Positions 1-9,922 are shown, numbered from the stretch's first letter. The stretch is DNA of 64,000 nucleotides from CAYNRE01 sp964399535 (GCA_964399535.1 CAYNRE010000072.1:79527-143526), one strand, 5' to 3'. Made by a program: numbers and translations. The notes: a model not told the origin generated them from the sequence alone.

Positions 1-36
1 GGTGAACAGGGGCACGGTCGAGCGTTTCCCTCGCCG

Positions 37-858
37 TTGGGTTGGATTCGGGCCTGGGCCGCCGCCGTTCGTCGACGAGTCGCGGAAGCGGTCGGGCGGG
101 TGGTGGGCTGGTTTACCTGGCCCCGGGTCGCGGCGCTGGCAGCCCTGGTGCTGATCGCGACGACGCTCTGGTGGACCTGGCGCAGCAGCCGCCGCGCGCG
201 GTTCATTCGGGAACTGGAATCGGCCACCGTGGCCGGCAAACAGGCGTTGTTAGCCGGCGACCTGGTCACCGCGCAGCAGCAACTGACCATGGCCGCCCGA
301 GCAGCCCAGGGACTCGGCTTGGGAACCCTGGCTGAGCGACGCGGTTTGCAGTGGGCCGCCGAGGCCGAGCTGTGGGGCCGCCTGACCGGGCCGGCCCTCG
401 AGGAGTTTTTCTGGGACCCGGCCCAGGCCCAGGTCGGCGACCCAACGGCCTCGGCAGCCCGGTTTCGCGAGCGATACGCCGGCCGCACGCTCATTCTGGA
501 TGCGCTTCTGCTTCCCCCTGAACCGGCCGATGGCGCCAAGGCAGCGGTCCGGATCGACTGGTCCTTCTCGGCCGGAACCGGCCGGGTCGAGATCGATCTG
601 ACCCAGCAACCCGACTTAGCCCGCCTGGCCGCGGCAACCCCCAGGCGCGTGGTTTGTGGGCTGGAGCTAAGCGACCTGGCACGCACCGAGGGCCAGCCGC
701 CGCGGTGGATCATCCAGCCGCGGCCCGGTAGCCTGGTTTGGCTCACGCTGGCCGGGCCGCTGCGCTTGCGGGGTTGGCCCGAAGACCCTGAGCTTGAATC
801 GTTGCTCGATCGCCAATCGCAGCAACTTGGATTGGAGATCGAGGAGGGTGGGCCGTGA
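37..858 (+). CDS. Membrane-anchored hypothetical protein, possibly 5'-truncated
   Basis: I do not recognise this family. The product is up to 273 residues, with a basic N-terminus and one hydrophobic segment at about residues 30-48, so it is probably a single-pass inner-membrane protein with a soluble domain behind. The frame is open to base 1 of the window. The in-frame TTG at 37 is the first visible start, GTG codons at 100 and 103 are alternatives, and the true start may lie outside the window. The stop overlaps the start of the next gene (TGATG at 856-860), which indicates translational coupling with the secreted protein that follows. Confidence 0.6.
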   Translation: MGWIRAWAAAVRRRVAEAVGRVVGWFTWPRVAALAALVLIATTLWWTWRSSRRARFIRELESATVAGKQALLAGDLVTAQQQLTMAARAAQGLGLGTLAERRGLQWAAEAELWGRLTGPALEEFFWDPAQAQVGDPTASAARFRERYAGRTLILDALLLPPEPADGAKAAVRIDWSFSAGTGRVEIDLTQQPDLARLAAATPRRVVCGLELSDLARTEGQPPRWIIQPRPGSLVWLTLAGPLRLRGWPEDPELESLLDRQSQQLGLEIEEGGP

Positions 859-2402
859 TGGGGAATCTTGCGGCACTTGATCGCCGACTGGCCCCGGCAC
901 GTCGCAAAGCCTGCCGGCGACTGGCCTGCCTGGTGGCGCTGGCCTGGGCGGGCCTGGCCAGTGGCCTGCGGGCCGAGGTGATCGAAATCCACGATCTGCA
1001 CCCCTGGTCGGATTTCGAAAACCGGCCGGTGGTGGTCGGTGGCCGGTTTCAATCGGCGGCGCAGGGCCGTTTGCGATTGGTCGACAGCCAGCTCGATTTT
1101 CGCCTGGCCCCGGGGGTGCGAATTCCCCGGCCGGCCCCACGTCACTTGGAACTGCGTGGTCGATTGCGGCGGCAGGGCGAGCAGTGGGTGTTTCTGGTGG
1201 AGTTTGTCGGCAGCGGGCCGAGCGAAGCGGAACAGTTTGCCCGGCAACAGGCCCACTTGGCCGACTCCGACTGGTCGCGCCAGGTGGCCTTGGGCAACTG
1301 GGCTCGCCAGCGAGGGGCCTGGTACCACGACCCCGAACTGACCACCCTGGCGGTCGGCGCTTATCGCCGCGCGCTCGCGTTGCGCCGGGCCGTGGCTGAC
1401 GAGCACCCGCAAACCGGCGAAGCCTGGTTGTTGGCGCTCCTGGCCGAATGGCTCGGCTGGCCGCCCGAGGAGGTTCAAGCCTGGCAACACCACTGGCTGG
1501 TGCAGGCGAGCCGGCAAACACGGCCGGGAGACGCCGCCGGCTGGCGGCCGCTGGCCGCGATGGTGGCTCGTTGGCTGCCGGGCGCACGGTTGCCGGCCAC
1601 GGTTCCCAGCGAGTTCGATGCTGCGGCCTACCTTGCCGCGCCCGACGAGGTGTATCCCCGGCTATCCGCCGCGATGCGGCGGCAGGCCCATCGCGCCTTG
1701 TGGGTCGAGCTCACCACGCGCTGGCTGCGGGCCCGGGCCGCGCTGCCCGCGGCCGATCTTGAACAACTGGCGCTCGAAGCCCAGCGGCTTGTACCGGAGC
1801 GGGATGAGTTGGCTGGCGAGTTTCGCCTGGCCTCGGCTCGGCGAGGGGCCGAGAATCCCACCGAGCTTTCGCGCCGCGACCTGGGCCAGGCGCGCGCCGC
1901 GCTGCTGGCGCTGGAGCGGCACGACGAGGCAGCCCAATTGACCGAGGCCTGGGTCGGGGCCGAGCGGTTACGGCTGGGGCGCCGCGATTCGCGAGGGCGG
2001 ATTCGGCTTGCCGAGGACGTACGGCAGTGGGGAGTTGGCGATCAGCTCGTGGCCGAGTTGGCCCAAGAGGCGCTGGCCATCGAGCCTGAGCTTGCCCGGG
2101 CTGGCGAACTGCTGCACGAACTGGGCTACCAGAAATTCGGCGGCCAGTGGCGCCGCCGCGATGAGCTGAAGCCCAGCCAGTTGGCCAGCGAGCGGGCGGG
2201 CTCGGGCGACGGCATCGGACCTGGGACGACGGAGCAGGAAGTCGTTCGGCAACTGCGCAAGCCCGACCGGGTGACGCGAGTTGTTACCGGCCGGCAGGTG
2301 ACCGAACAATGGATTTACGACGGTCCGCCGCGGCTGGAGTTGTACCTGCGCCGGCCCTCCGACGGACGACCGGCCCGGGTTCTCGGATCGGTTTCCCCCT
2401 AA
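858..2402 (+). CDS. Secreted hypothetical protein with BamE-like C-terminal motif
   Basis: The product is about 514 residues. The N-terminus has a basic stretch and then a hydrophobic segment ending near GLRAEV, a typical signal peptide. The middle is helical and rich in Ala, Arg, Leu and Glu, possibly degenerate TPR-like helices. The last 60 residues carry G-T-T-E-Q-E-V-V-R-Q-L-R-K-P-D-R followed by a WIYDGP strand. That resembles the G-x-T-xx-V-xx-x-L-G-x-P signature of SmpA/OmlA (BamE)-like folds. The ATG at 858 overlaps the previous stop, and GTG at 855 is an alternative. Function is unknown; cell-envelope assembly is only a guess from the C-terminal motif. Confidence 0.7.
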   Translation: MGNLAALDRRLAPARRKACRRLACLVALAWAGLASGLRAEVIEIHDLHPWSDFENRPVVVGGRFQSAAQGRLRLVDSQLDFRLAPGVRIPRPAPRHLELRGRLRRQGEQWVFLVEFVGSGPSEAEQFARQQAHLADSDWSRQVALGNWARQRGAWYHDPELTTLAVGAYRRALALRRAVADEHPQTGEAWLLALLAEWLGWPPEEVQAWQHHWLVQASRQTRPGDAAGWRPLAAMVARWLPGARLPATVPSEFDAAAYLAAPDEVYPRLSAAMRRQAHRALWVELTTRWLRARAALPAADLEQLALEAQRLVPERDELAGEFRLASARRGAENPTELSRRDLGQARAALLALERHDEAAQLTEAWVGAERLRLGRRDSRGRIRLAEDVRQWGVGDQLVAELAQEALAIEPELARAGELLHELGYQKFGGQWRRRDELKPSQLASERAGSGDGIGPGTTEQEVVRQLRKPDRVTRVVTGRQVTEQWIYDGPPRLELYLRRPSDGRPARVLGSVSP

Positions 2403-2942
2403 GCGAGGCGGCAGGCCGCGGTCTGGGGCGGGGGTCGGGGGTCGCCAAGAACCGCGTAGTCGGCAATTCTTGCCGAAACTGGGAAATCGGCTGCACATCC
2501 TTGCCGGTTTTGTCGATTATCCCTGTGCCAAACTTCGGCACCTGCCCCACCGAACGCGTGTGGGGGTCTGCGTCCGCCGGAGGGGGGTTGCGGCCAGGCG
2601 AGCGCTGCCAAGTGTCCGGTCGGCCGGGCGGGTAGCCCGAGCCACCCCGGCGGGCATCCGCTGGCCGGGGCAAGTGTGCTGCAAGCGGTTGGCTCAATAG
2701 AAGTTAATGAGAGTCGGCCTGCCCGGCTCGAGAGCGAGCTGGACCGGCTTTTTCCGGACAACCAGCAGCGCTTTCCGTACGTACTATAGTTTGTTTGCTC
2801 GTCAGCCATCGGCCCGACCCTGGCGGTCGAATCCGAGGCGACGCGGGCAAGCGGTGTCCAGCATCAAGAGGCGTTCAACGGAACAAGACAGCATCCGCGG
2901 CCGTGGGCACGGCGGTGTTGTCGCCCTGGGGGGGATGAAGGC
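2403..2942. other. 540-bp gene-free region upstream of the dksA-like gene
   Basis: No convincing reading frame. It holds a 7-bp perfect hairpin with a 3-base loop at 2460-2476 and a 5-bp hairpin at 2525-2541, neither followed by a T-run, so neither is a clear terminator. An AT-rich patch at 2781-2790 contains TACTAT/TATAGT and could be a -10 element for the dksA-like gene, but I see no matching -35. Confidence 0.4.
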
Positions 2943-3392
2943 ATGGCGCGCAAAGATGCCATTTTGCAGATGCGCGAGATTCTCGTGAAGCGGCGCGACG
3001 CCTTGCGCAAGGCGCTGGCGGGCGACCTGAGCCTGTTGCGCGAACTGCGCGAACAATCGGCCGGCGACCTGGTCGATGCCGCGCTCGATTCGGCCCAGGA
3101 CGAGATCAGCTCGCAGTTGGCCGAGGTCGAAAGCCGCGAGTTGGCGCGCATCGAAAACGCGCTGGATCGGATGCGGACCGGCCACTATGGGGTCTGTGAA
3201 GGCTGCAACACCAAGATTCCCATGGCCCGGCTCAGTGCGTTGCCTTACGCCACGCACTGCATCGAATGCCAGCGCGAAATCGAACGAACCGGTTCGGTCG
3301 GTAACGGCGATGCCGACTGGGGACGGTTGCTCGACACTGGTTCGGGCGACGGCGACTTGTCGATCAACGACATCGAGCTCGACGTTTCCTGA
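2943..3392 (+). CDS. DksA/TraR-type C4 zinc-finger protein
   Basis: A 149-residue DksA-superfamily protein. The N-terminal two thirds form a long charged helical hairpin. The C4 zinc finger follows as C-E-G-C, 17 residues, then C-I-E-C (about residues 84-106), the spacing of the family. DksA proteins enter the secondary channel of RNA polymerase and modulate initiation, often with ppGpp. Whether this one has the acidic tip residues needed for that is unclear, so it may be a DksA-like paralogue. It stands alone upstream of the htrA-like gene, 226 bases away on the same strand. Confidence 0.88.
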   Translation: MARKDAILQMREILVKRRDALRKALAGDLSLLRELREQSAGDLVDAALDSAQDEISSQLAEVESRELARIENALDRMRTGHYGVCEGCNTKIPMARLSALPYATHCIECQREIERTGSVGNGDADWGRLLDTGSGDGDLSINDIELDVS

Positions 3393-3618
3393 CCGGACCG
3401 ACTGCCGGCAAGCGACCACGCGCAACGGCGCCCAATTTGGGCGCCGGCGCCGCGGTTCGGCTGCGGTGGCCGCTCGCGGAAGCGTTGCGCGACCCGAACC
3501 GCTTTTCGGGGCAGGGGAAGCGGTGGGCCGTGGCCTGTTCGGTCGCGCTGCGACCGGGGTTTCCCCCTGCCCATCTCGCATCGTGCCCGCGTGGTCGCGC
3601 GAGCCGGGGAGTCGGGGC

Positions 3619-5208
3619 ATGTCTGGCAGTCGCGGCATCGGACGGGCCCTGATGCTACTGGGCCTGGCGGCGCTGGTGGTCGGGACGGGGTTTCCCCGCC
3701 GGCAAGCCCGCGCTGAGGAGTCGGGTGAACTCTCTGCCGACGATCGGGCCGTTCTCTTCGCGGCCCTGGCCGAGGAAGCCGACGCCCTCGAGGCGCGGCT
3801 CAATGTGGTCAAAACCGTGGTCCGGCTGGCCCGGCCCTCGGTCGTGCACATCGAATGGCAAAAACGCCGGGCCGCGCGCCCCGGTGGCCGAGCCGTGCAG
3901 ATCGAAGAGGCCGGGTCGGGCGTGGTCCTGCGGTTGAAGGAACAGTTCTTCGTCGTAACCAACTGGCATGTCATCCGCGATGCGGAACTGAAAGACATCA
4001 AGATCATTTTGGCCGATGGCCGTACGCTGACGCCCCTGCAGCGGTGGTGGGATAAGGCCACGGACGTGGCGGTCATCGCCGTCGAAGAATCGGGCCTGGT
4101 CTCGGCCGAGGTCGGCGATAGCGACCGCCTGGAAATCGGCGATTTCGTCCTGGCCGTGGGGAGCCCGTTCGGCCTGAGCCACTCGGTCACTTACGGCATC
4201 ATCAGCGCCAAGGGGCGGCGCGATCTGGAACTACCCAACGACGACCTGCGCTATCAAGATTTCCTGCAGACCGACGCGGCCATCAACCCCGGCAACAGCG
4301 GCGGGCCGCTCTTCAACCTCCGCGGCGAGGTGGTGGGAATCAATACCGCCATCGCCAGCAGCTCGGGTGGAAACGAAGGCATCGGCTTTACGATTCCGAT
4401 CAACATGGTCATGGCCATCACCCGGCAACTGGTCGACCGGGGCCACGTGGTGCGGGCCTATTTGGGGGTCAGTTTGGATCCCGCCTTCGGGCCCGCCACC
4501 GCCGCCCGGCTGGGCCTGTCCCGGCCTCATGGCGCGCTGGTCAACGGAGTCCGGCCCGATTCGGGCGCCTCGGAGGCAGGAATCCAGGTCGACGACGTGA
4601 TCCTGGAATTCAACCACGTGCGGATCGACGACGATAAGCACCTGGTCAATGTGGTGAGCCTGACCGAGGTAGGGCAGCGGATTCCCGTGCGAATCCTTCG
4701 CCAGCGCCAGGAATTGACCCTAGAAGTAAGGCTCGGTGACCGCACTCAGGCCGAGACGCCGGCCAAACCCAGCAACCGAACGCCGGCCGCGCCGGGGTCG
4801 CTCGACCAAAGCCAGCTCGACGAGGAATCGCTCGACGATAACTCACCCGACGGCAGCCTACCCGAAGGCAGCGAGCCCGAATCGGCCCTGGGCCAGACGA
4901 TTGAAGAGGAAGCCTGGGATGTCGACGCCCTGGGGCTGACGCTCATCGAACTGGACGACCTGCGGCGTTCGCCGCGTCCGGCAGCCAGCCAGGGGCTGTA
5001 CGTCAATCGAATCGATCCTCGGGGCCCCACGGCCGGCAAGCTGCGCGTGGGGGATGTCGTGGCCCAGCTCAACGGCCACCCACTCGTGGAGATTGAAGAC
5101 CTGGAGCGGGCCCTCTCCGGCGTCGAGGTGGGCAGCCAAATTCAATTGCGCGTGGCCAATCGCGCGGGTGCCTTGCGCAACGTGGCGGTTCGACTTAGCG
5201 CTCCCTAG
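3619..5208 (+). CDS. HtrA/DegP-like periplasmic serine protease with two PDZ domains
   Basis: A 529-residue trypsin-like protease of the HtrA family. A signal peptide spans about residues 1-32. The catalytic triad is visible: His117 in TNWHVI, Asp149 in ATDVAV and Ser227 in PGNSGGPL. A first PDZ domain covers roughly residues 280-370. A Ser/Asp/Glu/Pro-rich linker at about 380-430 follows, then a second PDZ domain to the C-terminus. Family role: degradation or chaperoning of misfolded envelope proteins. The frame is open much further upstream, but that part is antisense or out-of-frame to the dksA-like gene; ATG 3619, just before the signal peptide, is the credible start. Confidence 0.93.
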   Translation: MSGSRGIGRALMLLGLAALVVGTGFPRRQARAEESGELSADDRAVLFAALAEEADALEARLNVVKTVVRLARPSVVHIEWQKRRAARPGGRAVQIEEAGSGVVLRLKEQFFVVTNWHVIRDAELKDIKIILADGRTLTPLQRWWDKATDVAVIAVEESGLVSAEVGDSDRLEIGDFVLAVGSPFGLSHSVTYGIISAKGRRDLELPNDDLRYQDFLQTDAAINPGNSGGPLFNLRGEVVGINTAIASSSGGNEGIGFTIPINMVMAITRQLVDRGHVVRAYLGVSLDPAFGPATAARLGLSRPHGALVNGVRPDSGASEAGIQVDDVILEFNHVRIDDDKHLVNVVSLTEVGQRIPVRILRQRQELTLEVRLGDRTQAETPAKPSNRTPAAPGSLDQSQLDEESLDDNSPDGSLPEGSEPESALGQTIEEEAWDVDALGLTLIELDDLRRSPRPAASQGLYVNRIDPRGPTAGKLRVGDVVAQLNGHPLVEIEDLERALSGVEVGSQIQLRVANRAGALRNVAVRLSAP

Positions 5209-5406
5209 CGGTCTGGAACTGGATTCACCGCCGGGGCGTGGCGATTTGCCTCGCTCGGTGGGCCGCCGAGCCGCATGCGGAAGCGCCGGAACACCTGCTA
5301 CGCCGCGGCACGGTATCTTGGCGATCGATGCCACCGGGGCGAACCCCGCTCTTGGATTCTCGAGCCGGCGAGCCTGAGGGAGGCCGCTCCGCGTGCCGCC
5401 GCGGAA

Positions 5407-7965
5407 CTAGGGTCCCGAAGGTGCGCCCTTTAGGGGGGAAGCCGCCCCGCGACCGGCAAGGGCCGCTTCGGCCTCGGCCAGCCCGCGGCGGGCCTGAGCG
5501 TGGCCCGGATCGATCGCCAGGGCTCGGCGAAAGGCCTCGGCCGCCTCTTGGTAGCGCTGCAGCTTGAGCAGCACCGTGGCCAGGTTGTTGTGGGCCTCGA
5601 GATACTGGGGCGATAGCCGCAGGGCCTCGCGGAAGATCGCCTCGGCCTCGTCGAGCCTCCCCTGGCGGAAACGGACGACGCCCAAGTTGCCAAAGGCCTC
5701 GGCGAAGTCGGGCCGTGCCCGGGTGGCGCGGGTCAGGTGTTCGGCGGCGCCGTCCAGATCGTTGTGCACCAGCGCGATGAGCCCGAGCTGGCAGCGGGCC
5801 TCGGGGTTGTCGGGGTCCTCGAGCAGCATTTGTTCGAAAGCCCCGGCGGCACTGGCCCATTGCCCGCGACGAATCTGGGCCACTCCTTCCAGGTAATGGC
5901 CGGAGAGCCTGATGCCGCGTCGCTCGGGCGAATCGTCCGGCGCCTGGGCCGACTCTTCCAACTCGAGCAATGCGCCGGCGCGGTCGAGCGCTTCATCGGC
6001 GCGGCCCAGGGCGAGCAGAAGCTCGGCTTCGCGGAGCCGCAGGTCGGCCGAATCGGGCGCTGTGCCCAGCCCCAGACGACAAAGTTCCAGCGCCAGCAGC
6101 GGGAGACCTCGCCGCTGGAGAACTTGAGCATAGGGCAGCAGCACCAGGCGAGCATGGTCGACCAGGCGGGCATCGAACAGCATCTCGCGCAGATACCACT
6201 CTTCGGCGGCGGCGGGGCTATCGACCACGCGTACCAGGTCTTTGGCGTAAAACAACAGGCCTGGTTCCTGCTCGAAGAGCAATTCGTCGTCGGCCTGGGG
6301 AAGCGGAATCCGTAGGGGGCTGCCCCGATAGGCCGGGTGGTCGAGCAGCGAGAGCACCGGCGCGAGCGGCGGGTCGTCGAAGATTTCCCAAAAATCGCTC
6401 ATGCCGGGCAGGCTCGTGGTTTGAATGGCGTAACCCTTGAGCGGCCGCTCGACGTAGCCCAGCCGGGGACGGGCCAAGAGCACGGTCCAGGGGTAGCCAA
6501 TCAGTAGCGGCCGGTCGCCGACACTGGCTTGCAAAGCCCGGGCCGCGGCCCGTTTATCGGCCAGGTCGGAGCGGTACCCACGATTTCGCTCTCGGGTCGT
6601 GCCGTCGCGAGTCGGAGTGGCAAGGACCTGGCCCCCCTCCTGGCCCACGGTCATTAGGCTCAGAAAAAGGCCGAGCAGGACCAATCCCAATGTCAGTCGT
6701 GGTGCCCGTCGCGGCGCGCCCAGGCCCCAGCCGGCGGCGAGAGCCAGCCAGGGAACCGCCAGAACCAGGTCGCGCACCACCAGTTGCCGCTCGATGGCCC
6801 AGAACCAAACGACCAGGCCGACCAGCCAGGCGACGCCGGCCACGGCCAGGGGGCGCTCGGCCCATCGCTGCGCCATACGGCTCAGAAACGGCCCCTCGCC
6901 CACGGCCCGCGGCAGGGGGCGAAGCAGTCGGGTTACTGCCCCCGCCAGCACGGCCAGCGCAACCCAGGCCGACAGCCAGGGCAAGCCGCCCCAGTGGCCG
7001 AGGGACTGATTCCAGAGCGGCAACCGGGAAATAAGCGGCTGAGGCATTGGTGCGTTGAGGGCTCGCCACCAGAAGAGGATTCCTCCGAGAAGGGCTACCG
7101 ACGTTGTTCCCCAGTCAAACCAGCGGCCCGGAGTAATCTCGCCCGTGGCGCGATCGGCCAGCAGTCGAACCGTGACCACGCAGGCCGTGGCCAGCAGCAC
7201 GACAACCCCGAGCGGATGAATGGCCCAGGCCGCGACCCCGCAAAACGCGGCCGCCATGGCTGCCCAGGGAGACGAGTTCTTGAGCAGCAGACAAGCCAGT
7301 GCGACCATCGACAAGGCGGCGACCCAAAGCTCCAAGCTCATAACTTCGATGGGAACGGTCACCTGGGGACAGACCAAGAACGTAGCGGTAACCACTGAGG
7401 CTAGAAACGGACCCAGGCCGGGCCGGAGCAGGGCAAACCAGGCCAAACCCAACAGGGCTCCGGCGGCAACGCTGGCCAGATGCACGCAGACGACCGCGGT
7501 CGATGGTTTGACCGCGCGGAACAAGGCCCCCAGGGCCGGCCCTGCCAGGCTGGTTTCGAAGATCCAGCCGTGCGGTACCGTGGCGGCGATCTCCAGCCAA
7601 GGTGCTGGTAAGCCCTGGCGGGGGTCGAGTTCGGCCCACCAATCGCCGGCTCGGAACCAACCCAGCGCCGTGTCATCGTAAGCGGGGGTGTCGAGCGCGG
7701 GCCAGGTCCAGGCGGCCAGCGCCAGCCCCAGCAAAAGCCAAGCCAACAACCACTTTCCCCATTGCCGGCGAGGGCCGCTTTGCCGAGGCCCCCTGGGCAA
7801 GGTGGGGGGCGCGACGGCATCGGCGAGGCCCCGGCCCGACCCGGCGGACGGCGCTACCAACTCGGCGGACGGGGAGGGCGCGGATGGCGCGGCACTGCCA
7901 GGTGGAGTAGTCGGATTCGGGCGATCGGCTGGCCGCGGCTTGCGACGAGAACCTTTGCGCGACAT
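5407..7965 (-). CDS. Polytopic membrane protein (GT-C-like) with C-terminal TPR repeats
   Basis: About 852 residues. A basic, Pro/Ala-rich cytoplasmic N-terminus (about 80 residues) precedes ten or more hydrophobic segments up to about residue 450. A soluble domain follows, ending in at least four TPR units (for example the stretch with ARCQLGLIALVHNDLDGAAEH). The layout, with an Asp pair in the first large loop (AYDDTALGWF), is like GT-C glycosyltransferases of the PMT/ArnT type fused to TPR modules. The enzyme assignment is inference from topology only. ATG 7965 has a GGAAG ribosome site; a TTG at 8010 is less likely. It is convergent with the HtrA-like gene. Confidence 0.75.
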   Translation of the reverse strand: MSRKGSRRKPRPADRPNPTTPPGSAAPSAPSPSAELVAPSAGSGRGLADAVAPPTLPRGPRQSGPRRQWGKWLLAWLLLGLALAAWTWPALDTPAYDDTALGWFRAGDWWAELDPRQGLPAPWLEIAATVPHGWIFETSLAGPALGALFRAVKPSTAVVCVHLASVAAGALLGLAWFALLRPGLGPFLASVVTATFLVCPQVTVPIEVMSLELWVAALSMVALACLLLKNSSPWAAMAAAFCGVAAWAIHPLGVVVLLATACVVTVRLLADRATGEITPGRWFDWGTTSVALLGGILFWWRALNAPMPQPLISRLPLWNQSLGHWGGLPWLSAWVALAVLAGAVTRLLRPLPRAVGEGPFLSRMAQRWAERPLAVAGVAWLVGLVVWFWAIERQLVVRDLVLAVPWLALAAGWGLGAPRRAPRLTLGLVLLGLFLSLMTVGQEGGQVLATPTRDGTTRERNRGYRSDLADKRAAARALQASVGDRPLLIGYPWTVLLARPRLGYVERPLKGYAIQTTSLPGMSDFWEIFDDPPLAPVLSLLDHPAYRGSPLRIPLPQADDELLFEQEPGLLFYAKDLVRVVDSPAAAEEWYLREMLFDARLVDHARLVLLPYAQVLQRRGLPLLALELCRLGLGTAPDSADLRLREAELLLALGRADEALDRAGALLELEESAQAPDDSPERRGIRLSGHYLEGVAQIRRGQWASAAGAFEQMLLEDPDNPEARCQLGLIALVHNDLDGAAEHLTRATRARPDFAEAFGNLGVVRFRQGRLDEAEAIFREALRLSPQYLEAHNNLATVLLKLQRYQEAAEAFRRALAIDPGHAQARRGLAEAEAALAGRGAASPLKGAPSGP

Positions 7966-8271
7966 CAACCGCTCGCTTCCAACACAGTCGCCCCGAAAGG
8001 GTTTGGACAAGCCCAGGGCCGAATCTTAGTGGCCGTCGATCGGCCCCACAAGCGAAGCCGAGCCTAGTGGCCCAGGCAAACCAGGTAAGCCAGGCGAAAC
8101 GGCGCCGGCTCGAAAGGCGCGGCTGGTAACCGCGATTCGCTCTTGTCCGGGTCAGACCGAACGGCTACCTTCCCCGCCCTAGTCTGAAGCTGCCGCAGCG
8201 ATCATCTCATCATCACTTCATCGTCAGCTTGCCCGACTGCTTCGCGACACCGGGCAGAGGAACGCCGAGTC
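7966..8271. promoter_or_regulatory. Divergent intergenic region between the GT-C/TPR gene and the DUF481 gene
   Basis: 306 bases that must hold promoters for both flanking genes. I see no strong -35/-10 pair. The part at 8195-8225 is slightly richer in A and T. No terminator-like hairpins or conserved RNA motif were recognised. Confidence 0.35.
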
Positions 8272-9783
8272 ATGGGGCGAGTGCCGCTTCGTTATCGCTT
8301 CGCCAGCCCTGCCCGAGCTTGCAGCCGGCGCTGGCTTGCTTGTGGTTTGGCGATTGCCAGTTGGCTTGGCGAACCTGCGGCCCAGGGACAGGAATCGCCT
8401 CAGCCAGCGTACGTGGGTTCGCCTAGCACTTGGTCGGGCTACCCGGCGCCGACCACCTCCCCAACTTCCGCGGCGCCGGCCGCAGCGCCCTACGCTGGGA
8501 CTGGTTACCCGACAGCGACTGGTTACCCCACGGCGACTGGTTACCCGACGGCGAATGGGCCCGTTCCGCTGCCGCCAGCGGGTGCGGCGGTGCCGGTGTT
8601 GCAAGCGGCCCCCTCGCCCTCGGCCTACTACCCGGTTCCCCCGCCGCCGGTGGCCGCAGCCGAGGTGCCGATTTCGGCCGCGCCAGCTCCGGTTGTCAGC
8701 CCGGCAGCGTTGGCGCCGCCTGAAGTGGCGCTGCCTGAAGTGGCGCCGCCCACCGCACCGGTGGCTGCGCCAAGCGCGGCAGCTTCGACTACGGCCGACC
8801 AGGGGGCTGCCGAGGGGGCCGACGAAACCACCACCGCCGACGCACTACCCGATGAACCCCCCCCGAGCCTGATCGGGCGATTCTGGCCCTTCTCGTGGCT
8901 GCGCGCCAGCGAGCGCTCCTCAGACCTGCCGGCGCTTCCCTCGAGCGCGGCCGAGCCGATCGCGGCGGGCACCGAGCCGGCTGGCCAAACACTGCCAGCC
9001 GCCGAAGGACAAGAGAGCGCCGCAACCGAGGGATCGGCCGAACTGGTGGAAACCCCCGAAGGCGAGCTGCCCAGCGGCGATCCCGCCGACGGGGCCGCGG
9101 CCAGTTCCACCGTGGTGGTCGAGGCCCCGCCCAAGCTGTGGACGGGCAACGTCGACGTGGGCCTCAACGGCTCGGAGGGGAACACAAAGCTGTTCAACAT
9201 TCGCGGCGGCCTGGTCGCCATCCGCGAAACGGCCTTCAGCAAAATCACCTTGAAGCTCAACTACCTGAACACCGACGCCAACCGCGTCGAGACGGCCGAC
9301 CGGCTGTTTTTCGACGGACGACACGAATGGATCCGCCCCACCAACCTGTGGTCGGCCTACATCCACGAAACAACGGAATACGACCAGTTTCAGCCGTGGG
9401 ATGTGCGAATCAACGTCGACGGCGGTCTGGGCTACCAGTTCATCAAGAACGACATCACCACGCTCGCCGGTCGAATTGGTCCGGGCTTTTCGCGCGAGTT
9501 TGGCGGTCCCGATGACCAGTGGGTGCCCGAGCTGGTTTTCGGCGGGGCCTGGGAACGAGTGATCTCGGCCAATCAGAAGCTGATCACCCAGGTTGATTTC
9601 TTCCCAAACATTACCGACTTCAGCCAGTATCGCGTGAACACGCAGGCCGCCTGGCAGATTACCTTCGACCAGGTGAACAACCTGAGCGTGAAATTCAGCA
9701 TCACCGACCGTTACGACAGTACCCCCAACGGCGCTTTGCCCAACGACATAGATTACGCCACCACGCTGGTGTGGGGCTTCTGA
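8272..9783 (+). CDS. DUF481 outer-membrane beta-barrel protein with Pro/Ala-rich N-terminal linker
   Basis: 503 residues. A signal peptide (about residues 1-40) is followed by about 250 residues of low-complexity Pro/Ala/Glu/Thr sequence. This includes a short repeat built on TGYPTA, copied at the DNA level with an 18-base period around 8502-8560. The last 210 residues are a DUF481 domain: alternating amphipathic strands starting at LWTGNVDVGLNGSEGNT and ending in an aromatic C-terminus (LVWGF), as expected of an outer-membrane barrel. Function in the family is not established; some members are salt-induced. The long linker may span the periplasm. Confidence 0.85.
   Translation: MGRVPLRYRFASPARACSRRWLACGLAIASWLGEPAAQGQESPQPAYVGSPSTWSGYPAPTTSPTSAAPAAAPYAGTGYPTATGYPTATGYPTANGPVPLPPAGAAVPVLQAAPSPSAYYPVPPPPVAAAEVPISAAPAPVVSPAALAPPEVALPEVAPPTAPVAAPSAAASTTADQGAAEGADETTTADALPDEPPPSLIGRFWPFSWLRASERSSDLPALPSSAAEPIAAGTEPAGQTLPAAEGQESAATEGSAELVETPEGELPSGDPADGAAASSTVVVEAPPKLWTGNVDVGLNGSEGNTKLFNIRGGLVAIRETAFSKITLKLNYLNTDANRVETADRLFFDGRHEWIRPTNLWSAYIHETTEYDQFQPWDVRINVDGGLGYQFIKNDITTLAGRIGPGFSREFGGPDDQWVPELVFGGAWERVISANQKLITQVDFFPNITDFSQYRVNTQAAWQITFDQVNNLSVKFSITDRYDSTPNGALPNDIDYATTLVWGF
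8502..8560 (+). repeat. 18-bp tandem repeat inside the DUF481 gene
   Basis: Three to four imperfect copies of an 18-base unit (core ACTGGTTACCCGACGGCG) encode T-G-Y-P-T-A. The array keeps the reading frame, so copy-number change would only lengthen or shorten the linker. Confidence 0.75.
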
Positions 9784-9922
9784 TCGGTCGCACGGCGTGG
9801 GCCGAACCGGGGCTGCGTCGTGGACTATGCCCCCTGGTTCGTCCAGCGGCGGCTTCCCCGACAGATTCCGGTGCCGGGGGGGGAGATGGCAGCCGGCCCC
9901 GGGGCCGCTACCATGGTCGGGC

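Noticed and set aside
8502..8560. CRISPR-like repeats
   Set aside because: Units are contiguous, in frame and without spacers; they are coding repeats.
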